From Lactococcus garvieae (lineage in GTDB: Bacteria; Bacillota; Bacilli; Lactobacillales; Streptococcaceae): a stretch of 64,000 nt of DNA. The notes under the pieces were generated by a model. It was not told the origin of the DNA and searched no databases. It was given only the letters and a program-made list of their open reading frames with translations. The translations under genes and the position numbers were made by a program. Location of the stretch: assembly GCF_016027715.1 (NCBI RefSeq), contig NZ_CP065691.1, positions 1,087,954 through 1,151,953 of the forward strand. The letters are read 5' to 3'. Below, piece by piece: positions 34,272-40,885 of the stretch; position 1 is the first letter of the stretch; each line of letters starts with the position of its first letter.

Positions 34272-34598
34272 TTATTTGCTACAAGAACAGTCATTTTTCC
34301 CTGTTCCACATATACATGTCTCTTCATCATGAGAAAAAAGTGACTTACATAAAGCTTGAAAATCATGTGTAAATTCCTCGCTCAATGTATAGTAATTCCA
34401 TGTTGCTTTTTTTTCAACTGTGATTATTCCAGCTTTTTCTAACACTTTCATATGATGTGAAAGTGCTGGCTGAGAGAAATCAAAGTGTTCTAAAAGGTCG
34501 CATGCACATTTTGTCCCACATGAAAGCAAATCAACAATCTTCAAGCGATTTGGCTCAGCTAAAGCTTTAAACCCTACCACCATATTTTCATAATCCAT
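34272..34598 (-). CDS. arsR: ArsR-family arsenite-responsive repressor
   Basis: A 108-residue winged-helix repressor (HTH about 35-65, DFSQPALSHHMKVLEKAG). Its first Cys pair lies in LLSCGTKCACDLL, the alpha-3 type inducer site, and the C-terminal tail adds CICGTGKNDCSCSK, probably more arsenite ligands. First gene of the ars operon, preceded by an operator-bearing promoter. Confidence 0.93.
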   Translation of the reverse strand: MDYENMVVGFKALAEPNRLKIVDLLSCGTKCACDLLEHFDFSQPALSHHMKVLEKAGIITVEKKATWNYYTLSEEFTHDFQALCKSLFSHDEETCICGTGKNDCSCSK

Positions 34599-34622
34599 AT
34601 TACTCCTTCCTTTAATATAAAT

Positions 34623-34668
34623 AATCGTTTATGTATATAAATATAAACGATTATTTATATAATGTCAA
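34623..34668 (-). promoter_or_regulatory. ars operon promoter with ArsR operator
   Basis: -35 TTGACA (34668-34663), 17-base spacer and -10 TATATT (34645-34640). A perfect inverted repeat, AATCGTTTAT and ATAAACGATT separated by 10 bases (34623-34652), covers the -10 and start site. This is a classic repressor position. Confidence 0.85.
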
Positions 34669-34730
34669 ACATAAATGATTGTTTATATTTATTTTTTTGA
34701 ATTGTAATGTTCGCAAATTTATAAAATAAA

Positions 34731-34848
34731 AAATCGTTAGAAATTTCTAGCGACCCTTTATTTTATAAATTTTATTTACACACATTAACTGCTTGGTTAG
34801 TTTCTTGGTTAGCTTTTCTTTCTTTAATCTTATAATTGCCTGTTTACT
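34731..34848. repeat. Right-end repeat B (att-like end of the ICE)
   Basis: Hairpin TCGTTAGAAA/TTTCTAGCGA, then CCCTTTATTTTATAAATTTTA, CACACATTAACTGCTTGGTTAG (34790), TTCTTGGTTAG (34802), and 30 bases later the core GTTTACT (34842-34848). It shares about 60 bases with repeats C (37425) and D (39946) and the GGTTA arm pair with the left end. I read it as the right attachment end of the ICE plus ars module. Confidence 0.6.
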
Positions 34849-34859
34849 AGGGTAACTCA

Positions 34860-35176
34860 GCCCCTAAATTCATTTTACCATTATATCAGCACTTATTGAG
34901 AAGCGTAATACTCTAACTAATTACAATATATAATTCATTACACAAGATATACAAAGTAAAAAATTGCCAAAAATTAAAGTTCAGCCACTCCTTTTTTTAT
35001 ATTATAATTTTGATTCTAACCACTTTTGCCACTAAAATATCTATGTGCTATCACAGAACTACTAAAGAGGTTAAATCACATTATTTCATTATACAAAAGT
35101 GTATATACTATTTAAGCTACTATTCTCTTATAAATCACAAATGGATTTATAATCATTGAAAATACTTTACAAAATT
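34860..35176. other. AT-rich spacer with no gene seen
   Basis: I see no supported gene. A segment around 35010-35035 (TTCTAACCACTTTTGCCACT) loosely resembles a TGCCCAC-type repeat inside the other cargo module (39753-39772). The flank after the core (CTAAATTCATTTTACC) resembles the flank after repeat D. Confidence 0.4.
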
Positions 35177-36271
35177 TCAAACAAAAATCCTGACAAAAAA
35201 ACAAATTATAAGAAGAATAACTATAACTTTATACGAACATCTTATCTCAGGCTTCTTCAAATAGTAAATAATATCTTTCTCGTCTAAAAACAATTTTTTT
35301 GTATAAAAATCTTTTATTTTTTCATATTCTTCCTGATTATCCACCATTTCTTTAACAAAAATCACCCAAATAATAATCAAAGCTAAGATAAAAATTACCA
35401 AAAAAACTCGTATTTTGTCATTTATCTCAAAAAACAAGTTATAAATCAAATTCTCACTGGGTTTATCTTTCAACTGTTCGTATACAAATAAACCAATGGA
35501 GCTAATCCACCCTAAGAATTTAATATGTAATGAATTATAGCTTTTCCTTTTTTGATCACTTAACTGCAAAAAATCATCTTTTAGAATATTTATTTGATCA
35601 AAATATTTATCAGTTTCCTCCTTGATTATTCGATTAAACATTGACTTAGCACTATTTAAATCAGAGATATTAAGCTTAAAAGAGCCTTTTTTTAGAATAA
35701 GTTCACGAATAATTTTTAATCGAGTATACAAGTTATCTTTACTCTCAACTATCCAATTATAAAACTCAATCAAATCAGTGTTTACATCATCTAACTTAGC
35801 TGTAGTATTATTTTCATCACCCTTGACTTCGAATACAAATTCATTATTTTTGTATTCAATGACATTTGATAAAAATATTAAAATATAAATATTTTGGACG
35901 AGTTTAACTTTTTCTGTTTGTTCATAATTTTCAAAATGCTTTACAGAAACTATCAAATCAGATTTGGATAATCCATCAATATTATTTTCTAATAATATCA
36001 GTTTAAACAATTCAATTTCTTGACTATAATCATTAACTTCTTTTAGATTGTTATTTTCATAAATTTTAAGCTGACTGTTAAACTTCTTCTCGCTTAATTT
36101 TTCTGTGATATTTAGAAATTGGCTATTTTCTTCAATATAACGTTCTTCTAGGAATAATAAATTTTCTTGATTATGTAAAATACTATCTTCTGTGAAATCT
36201 AATACAGCGTCAGGAATTTGATTTTTTAAAAATTCAAAAGAAGTGAAATTAAAATTTCCTTTAGGACTCAT
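35177..36271 (-). CDS. Membrane-anchored second protein of an unrecognised two-gene unit
   Basis: A 364-residue protein. Residues 1-245 are soluble, acidic and helical with coiled-coil potential. Three hydrophobic segments follow (about 248-265, 290-312 and 346-364), the last at the very C-terminus. No enzymatic motif is visible. Its start overlaps the stop of the upstream gene by four bases, so the pair is co-translated. The region is more AT-rich than its surroundings and lies between two copies of the ICE end repeat. The paired layout (soluble nucleic-acid-type protein plus membrane protein) suggests phage defence, which is inference only. Confidence 0.6.
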   Translation of the reverse strand: MSPKGNFNFTSFEFLKNQIPDAVLDFTEDSILHNQENLLFLEERYIEENSQFLNITEKLSEKKFNSQLKIYENNNLKEVNDYSQEIELFKLILLENNIDGLSKSDLIVSVKHFENYEQTEKVKLVQNIYILIFLSNVIEYKNNEFVFEVKGDENNTTAKLDDVNTDLIEFYNWIVESKDNLYTRLKIIRELILKKGSFKLNISDLNSAKSMFNRIIKEETDKYFDQINILKDDFLQLSDQKRKSYNSLHIKFLGWISSIGLFVYEQLKDKPSENLIYNLFFEINDKIRVFLVIFILALIIIWVIFVKEMVDNQEEYEKIKDFYTKKLFLDEKDIIYYLKKPEIRCSYKVIVILLIICFFVRIFV

Positions 36272-37284
36272 TTCATCAACTCATCTGGAATATTTTTTAA
36301 AAATGCCTCAGAAACTGTTAAAATAAGTCTACCATTCTCAAATTTTATTCCATTCCGCTTCTTCAATTGCGCATAATTATCAGTAAAGATTTTAGTCTCT
36401 TTTGAAACTTGAATTGTTTTTTTATAGCTTTTAGCAATCGCTTTGTTTGAAATCTGAAATTGGGCATTCAATTTTTTAGATTCTTCAGAATAAATCTTGT
36501 TTAAATCTGTTAATTCAATCAAATTATTTCTTCGTAAATTATCAGCAAGTTGGGTTTTGTCAAAATTTTCATTACCAAATAAAAAATCTTCAGTTTTACT
36601 TTTAATCTCCTGAAAATTTTCCTGATTTTTTATTTGTTCGGAAAACAATTCATCTTCGTGAATTAATGAAATCAATTCCATTGAATCCTGATATTCATTT
36701 CGATTAAGTTCTAACCCTAAAAACTTGTCACGCCAAAAACCTGCTACTGTAGTATTCTTATCAATTACAGTCACATTTTTCAAATTTCCTGAAAAAAGAC
36801 AGCCTTTATAATAATTTGACACAGTTGAAAAAGAATCACGCATTTTATAATGTTGGTCTTTGTCAATCGTCTCTATACTTTCAAGTTTTAAAAGTTGCAA
36901 AACATCTGATTCTTTTTTTACAAATAAAAATCCACGTGTAATCTGCTTATTTCTCGTACTATCTTTCTTTTTTTCAGCCTTTAATAATTCATTTGCAAAA
37001 AATGTCAAATCAAAATTTTCACTATCATGATACTTTTTTATTATTGAACTATCACTTGTAAAACATTCAATTTTTTGATGATCAGTATTACTTGAAGCAA
37101 AAATTTTATTAAAAATCTTTTGGATGTTATCGACGTCTTCAGGAACGAGTTGCTCCTCATACACATTTTCATTAATATCAAAAACTTTTATTGTCATTCC
37201 AACATCTTCACTTTCTCCTCCAATAATGGATATTTTTATAAAATTCATATTTTGAATAAAGATTTTGTTACTAGTAAATCTCAT
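36268..37284 (-). CDS. First protein of the two-gene unit, weakly like nucleoid-associated/DUF4868 proteins
   Basis: A 338-residue soluble protein. The central part (ITRGFLFVKKESDVLQLLKLE, later FWRDKFLGLELN) recalls the YejK/NdpA nucleoid-associated family. The overall plan of strand-rich N-terminus, charged middle and C-terminal GRLILTVSEAFL also recalls DUF4868 proteins such as KwaB of the Kiwa defence system. Both resemblances are weak and from memory. The ATG at 37284 has a close AAGGA. No catalytic residues are evident. Confidence 0.55.
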   Translation of the reverse strand: MRFTSNKIFIQNMNFIKISIIGGESEDVGMTIKVFDINENVYEEQLVPEDVDNIQKIFNKIFASSNTDHQKIECFTSDSSIIKKYHDSENFDLTFFANELLKAEKKKDSTRNKQITRGFLFVKKESDVLQLLKLESIETIDKDQHYKMRDSFSTVSNYYKGCLFSGNLKNVTVIDKNTTVAGFWRDKFLGLELNRNEYQDSMELISLIHEDELFSEQIKNQENFQEIKSKTEDFLFGNENFDKTQLADNLRRNNLIELTDLNKIYSEESKKLNAQFQISNKAIAKSYKKTIQVSKETKIFTDNYAQLKKRNGIKFENGRLILTVSEAFLKNIPDELMK

Positions 37285-37424
37285 TTCCTTTATTTTAACA
37301 TTTTATTCTTACCTAAGTCCATATATGTAAAGATAAAAAAATAACTTTCTTCCTATAATTAAATTAAAAATGTTAATTCTACATGTAGTTTCTAAAGCAC
37401 AAATATATTAAAAGAAAAAAACAT

Positions 37425-37554
37425 TTACAAAGTAAAAAATTGCTGAAAAAATAACAGCAATCCTTTATTTTATAAATTTTATCTACACACATTAACTGCT
37501 TGGTTAATTTCTTGGTTATTTTTACGCTATGTTTTTTATAAAGCCATGTTTACT
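37425..37554. repeat. Right-end repeat C
   Basis: ACAAAGTAAAAAAT, hairpin TTGCTG/CAGCAA, CCTTTATTTTATAAATTTTA, TGCTTGGTTAAT and TTCTTGGTTAT arm sites (37498-37518), then 29 bases to the core GTTTACTGG (37548). The GTTTA-TGG core matches the left end at 5311 best. It marks the boundary between two cargo segments. The hairpin also serves as the terminator of the 37588 gene. Confidence 0.6.
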
Positions 37555-37587
37555 GGACTAAACACAACTTTAAGATAAAGCTTTATA

Positions 37588-37782
37588 TTACCATATTTTG
37601 CTGTGAGAGCCGAAATTATCATGGTATTTAGCAGGTGCAAGGGTTAACGTCTCGCGATCAACCACCCGTACATCATGATCTTCAAGCTCTACAATGATAA
37701 TATTTTTAAATTTATCAGTATCTGCTGTAACTACTGTTGCTTTTTGTCCGTTTGATAATTTAATGATATCTCCTTTTTGCAT
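37588..37782 (-). CDS. Small hypothetical protein, 64 aa
   Basis: ATG at 37782 behind AAAGGATAAG. Residues 1-50 look like a small beta-barrel (KGDIIKLSNGQKATVVTAD...NIIIVELEDHDVRVVDRETL), as in SH3-like folds. No family recognised. It lies downstream of the orphan excisionase-like gene in the same orientation. Confidence 0.5.
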   Translation of the reverse strand: MQKGDIIKLSNGQKATVVTADTDKFKNIIIVELEDHDVRVVDRETLTLAPAKYHDNFGSHSKIW

Positions 37783-37885
37783 CTTACTTATCCTTTCTGA
37801 AGTACTTCTTTTTGAGTAAAAAATCCTTTAATGAAATAGTAAACCTACTTACTACAAATTTTCCAATCAATACTTGAAATTAAAG

Positions 37886-38074
37886 TTATTCACAATAATT
37901 TAAATACTTATAGTAGCCGTACATATTCACATAGGTTTGCTTTTTATATCTAGAATCAAATATGTATTCTTTAAAATTTATGTTTTTCCTCATCGTTGCT
38001 AATTCATAATTTACTAAACTCAATGGTTTTTCAAATATTACTGATATCTGTTGTTTCGTTCTTGCTATTCCCAT
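37886..38074 (-). CDS. Orphan excisionase-like protein, homologous to the ICE one
   Basis: A 62-residue protein with strong GGAGGAG at the start. It aligns with the 6554-6760 protein: TKQQISVIFEKP versus TKYQLATIFQWS, and GYYKYLNY versus GYYQFMRY, with KEYI versus SKYI between. No integrase gene accompanies it. It is therefore probably a remnant, or the trans-acting xis of a cargo element that uses another integrase. Confidence 0.6.
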   Translation of the reverse strand: MGIARTKQQISVIFEKPLSLVNYELATMRKNINFKEYIFDSRYKKQTYVNMYGYYKYLNYCE

Positions 38075-38237
38075 ATATCTCCTCCTTTCATTCCTCGTCT
38101 ATTTTACATTTATGTATTTTATCAGCTATTCTATCTTATTTGTAAGCTACGTCTTCTTAATATATAACAAATTATTATTTTATATCCAAACCAATATATA
38201 TAAAAATCCCCGACGAAGCAGGGAAATCATCTTCATA

Positions 38238-38311
<74 letters not shown>

Positions 38312-38446
38312 TTAATAAATAAAAGCTAACAAACTCCACAAAGTAACATTGTTCTATATAAGTCCACTACCTTAATGGATGTTATTCAAATACTATCCTC
38401 ATTGTAGCACACTTAACTAAATTAACCTAATTTCCCAATAAACGTA

Positions 38447-38599
38447 TTATTTTAAATTCATAAACTTACTTCTAATGATATTATTCTCTACTTCCAATCG
38501 TTTCACTTTTTTGAGTAATTTGTTATTAATTCCCCTTAGCTGTTTATTTTCAACTTTAACTTTTTCTTCACATCTCTTCAGTATAAAATTTCTTAACAT
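38447..38599 (-). CDS. Small coiled-coil protein, 50 aa
   Basis: Begins MLRNFILKRCEEK behind GAAGGAGAA and forms one long basic helix with leucine/asparagine heptads, ending FMNLK. It starts 18 bases after the Spx-like stop, so the two are probably one operon. Function unknown; it may bind RNA polymerase or RNA, but nothing shows this directly. Confidence 0.55.
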   Translation of the reverse strand: MLRNFILKRCEEKVKVENKQLRGINNKLLKKVKRLEVENNIIRSKFMNLK

Positions 38600-38617
38600 T
38601 GTTCTCCTTCTATAATC

Positions 38618-39025
38618 CTAGTCTTCATTACCTTGGTCATTATTTCTTCTCATATCGAGTTTTCTATTAATACTTGGTATAAACTGACGTATTTCGCTTC
38701 CATTGAAACCTACAAAAAGTTGGTTTTTATCAATAATAATTGGAGTTTGTAATATTTCCACATGCTCCTCTAGATAGTCTATAGCCTCTTCAAATGACAT
38801 TAAATCTAGGGTCTTAATAGCTGCTTTTGTCTTCCCCTTCATCGTAAGTCTATTTTTTAAAATATCATCAAACCCACCATCCGTTAATAATAATAGTTTT
38901 ATTAATTCGTTATGAGTTATTTTTGTGATCTCGATACATTCTATTGCAATTCTATGCGTTTCAAACCATAAGAGTGCCTGCTTACTAGAAGCACAATTTT
39001 TTCGCCAATATATTTTAAGACTAAT
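38618..39025 (-). CDS. Spx/ArsC-family protein without a canonical start codon
   Basis: A frame of 135 codons reads LKIYWRKNCASSKQALLWF at the N-terminus and TPIIIDKNQLFVGFNGSEIRQFIP near the C-terminus, both typical of Spx regulators that bind the RNA polymerase alpha C-terminal domain. The redox CXXC is reduced to CASS. No ATG, GTG or TTG occurs in frame upstream of the conserved N-terminus. An ATT at 39025 follows GGGAGAG at proper spacing. Either ATT is used or the start has been lost. Internal ATG at 38842 would give only the C-terminal half. Confidence 0.6.
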   Translation of the reverse strand: MSLKIYWRKNCASSKQALLWFETHRIAIECIEITKITHNELIKLLLLTDGGFDDILKNRLTMKGKTKAAIKTLDLMSFEEAIDYLEEHVEILQTPIIIDKNQLFVGFNGSEIRQFIPSINRKLDMRRNNDQGNED

Positions 39026-39049
39026 AGTACTCTCCCTTGGGCTTTGGTT

Positions 39050-39078
39050 AAAAAAAGCACTCCAAAGAGTGCCTTACA
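39050..39078 (-). terminator. Terminator of the cold-shock gene
   Basis: GGCACTC pairs with GAGTGCT over TTTG and is followed by seven T residues on the minus strand. The Spx-like frame starts about 25 bases further on, so it either has its own promoter or depends on read-through. Confidence 0.85.
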
Positions 39079-39079
39079 A

Positions 39080-39280
39080 TTAAGCTTTATTAATATTTGT
39101 AGCTTGTGGTCCACGTTGACCTTCGCCCATATCAAATGTAACTTTTTCACCTTCTTCAAGTTTTTTGAAGCCGTTACTTTGGATTTCTGAGAAATGTGCG
39201 AACACATCTGCTCCATCTTCAGCTGTAATGAAGCCAAATCCTTTAGCATCATTAAACCATTTTACTGTTCCTTTTGTCAT
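39080..39280 (-). CDS. csp: Cold-shock protein (CspA family)
   Basis: A 66-residue OB-fold RNA chaperone with RNP1 KGFGFI and RNP2 VFAHF. ATG at 39280 (MTKGTVKWF) with AAAGGAAA upstream; a TTG seven codons earlier is not needed. The promoter region and a 5' leader extend upstream, as usual for cold-shock genes. Confidence 0.95.
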   Translation of the reverse strand: MTKGTVKWFNDAKGFGFITAEDGADVFAHFSEIQSNGFKKLEEGEKVTFDMGEGQRGPQATNINKA

Positions 39281-39945
39281 AGTATATATATTTCCTTTCA
39301 ACTAGATTGTAAATCATTATGGTTAAAGAAAACATTTAAAATATATAACTTTGACTAAACTTACTTAGTACATAGTATCATGCTTATTTGTTTTTGTCAA
39401 ATTGATATAAAAAATCTTCGTTCATGAATTAAATGCCAACAGTCAGAAACTCAACTGACTTTTGAAATATTTTTAATATATTTAAAATGATGTAAACCTT
39501 ATAGATTAAAATATTTGTATAATGCCTAATCATACAGAAAAGAGACATCCGATATGTGAGAGATGCCTCTTTTCTGATAAATAATCTAGCTATAGATTAC
39601 GCTCTATAGCTAGATATTTTATAAGTCATAGGAAAGTACAAATTTTTGACATAAGCACTGACCTACAACTAGTTTAGTATAACACTAATATCTCCGATAA
39701 CATAATGATATAAGAAGCGAGACTTAATTTTATACATTTATCAATTTTTATTCTGCCCACCTTTTGCCCACTAAATTATTTTTTATCTATTATACTGTAC
39801 TAATTCTGGAGTTATACTACATTACTCCATATCTGAAGTAAATATAGTTCCCTCTTCCTAAATAGTTTAGATTTATGTTATAAAAAATGAGCATATCAGT
39901 CACTCTTTAAACTTTTAAATGAGTACAATATAGGATACTAAAAAA
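39281..39945. other. Non-coding stretch with two hairpins
   Basis: No gene supported. AGAAAAGAG-CATC pairs with GATG-CTCTTTTCT (39538-39578), a terminator-like hairpin. A perfect 12-bp inverted repeat TCTAGCTATAGA with a 6-base loop sits at 39588-39617. CTGCCCAC and TTGCCCAC recur at 39753 and 39763, similar to arm-type repeats of phage integrases. Confidence 0.5.
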
Positions 39946-40080
39946 TTTGCAAAGTAAAAAGCTACTGAAAAGTTTTAATCAGCAACCCTTTATTTTATAA
40001 ATTTTATTACACACATTTTAATTGCTTGGTTAGTTTTTTGGTTAATTATAATTTTATAGTCCTACAATCGCTTATTTACT
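39946..40080. repeat. Right-end repeat D (outermost)
   Basis: TTGCAAAGTAAAAAGC, imperfect hairpin GCTACTGA/TCAGCAAC, CCCTTTATTTTATAAATTTTAT, arm sites TTGCTTGGTTAG (40022) and TTTTTGGTTAAT (40035), then 29 bases to the core ATTTACT (40074). Sequence after it (TTAAATTCATTTT) also occurs after repeat B. It is probably the junction of the whole island with the chromosome. Confidence 0.6.
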
Positions 40081-40211
40081 AAACATCTTGAGACTTAAAT
40101 TCATTTTCTTATTATAGCATTAATCATCTGGTAATAGCTTTGAATCTCTTTTAGGATTATAAATGTACGGTGGAACAATATAACGGAATGCTGTAGATCC
40201 TCCCTTAAAAT

Positions 40212-40256
40212 TAACAAGTAATAAAACTCCTAGATAAGTTACCTAGGAGTTTTATT
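40212..40256. terminator. Terminator hairpin
   Basis: AAAACTCCTAG pairs with CTAGGAGTTTT over about 10 bases, followed by T residues. It lies between the island end and the Spx-like gene. Confidence 0.75.
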
Positions 40257-40365
40257 TTCTTCTTCGGTATCATATACTATCGTATATAGCACTGATATTT
40301 ATTTTTCATTTAGCATACTAACGAATCCTGTTTTCCCTCACAGAACTGAACTATATTTAAAATGA

Positions 40366-40767
40366 TTACTGCTCAAAAAGCTCATCACTTTCAAATTTTT
40401 TTATTTTTCTCCTATTCTGAGGAATAAATTGTCGTATGTTTTCTTCATTGTATCCTACTTGTAAATGAGAATCATCTATAATCAAGGGCAGGCGTAGTAA
40501 ACTTTTATTACTGTTAACCCATCCCAATAATTCAACAAGAGTCAGTTCATTCATAAATGGTGCTAAATGCGAATAAGCCAAAGATTTTTGAGCAAGTATA
40601 TCTGTGGTTCCCCTTTCGGTCAATGAAAGAATTTTAAAAAATTCACTTTGAGTCATTTTTGTTGTAGAACTCCAATTAATTTTTTCATAATCTAGTTTCT
40701 GTTTTTTCAACCATTGTAATGCTTTTTTTGAAGAAGCATTCGCTAATGTGTAATATATTTTTACCAC
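40366..40767 (-). CDS. Spx-family protein lacking redox cysteines
   Basis: A 133-residue member of the Spx/ArsC family: KIYYTLANASSKKALQWL at the N-terminus and RLPLIIDDSHLQVGYNEENIRQFIP near the C-terminus. The CXXC switch is replaced by NASS, so thiol sensing of the Spx type is not possible. RNA polymerase binding may be kept. Lactococci carry several Spx paralogues with altered motifs. Stand-alone gene. Confidence 0.85.
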   Translation of the reverse strand: MVKIYYTLANASSKKALQWLKKQKLDYEKINWSSTTKMTQSEFFKILSLTERGTTDILAQKSLAYSHLAPFMNELTLVELLGWVNSNKSLLRLPLIIDDSHLQVGYNEENIRQFIPQNRRKIKKFESDELFEQ

Positions 40768-40885
40768 TCTATCCCCTCTAAAATTTTCGTAAATGTTTAT
40801 GTATGTTTGTCTTTATTTTCATAAGTTCTCATGGACTTTTTTAACTAAAAGTACTGCGAGTTGAAAGGAGTTTGTTATGAAAATA

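Noticed and set aside
38941-39252. 103-codon minus-strand frame overlapping csp and the Spx-like gene
   Set aside because: It is a shifted frame across the well-supported cold-shock gene, its terminator and the Spx N-terminus.
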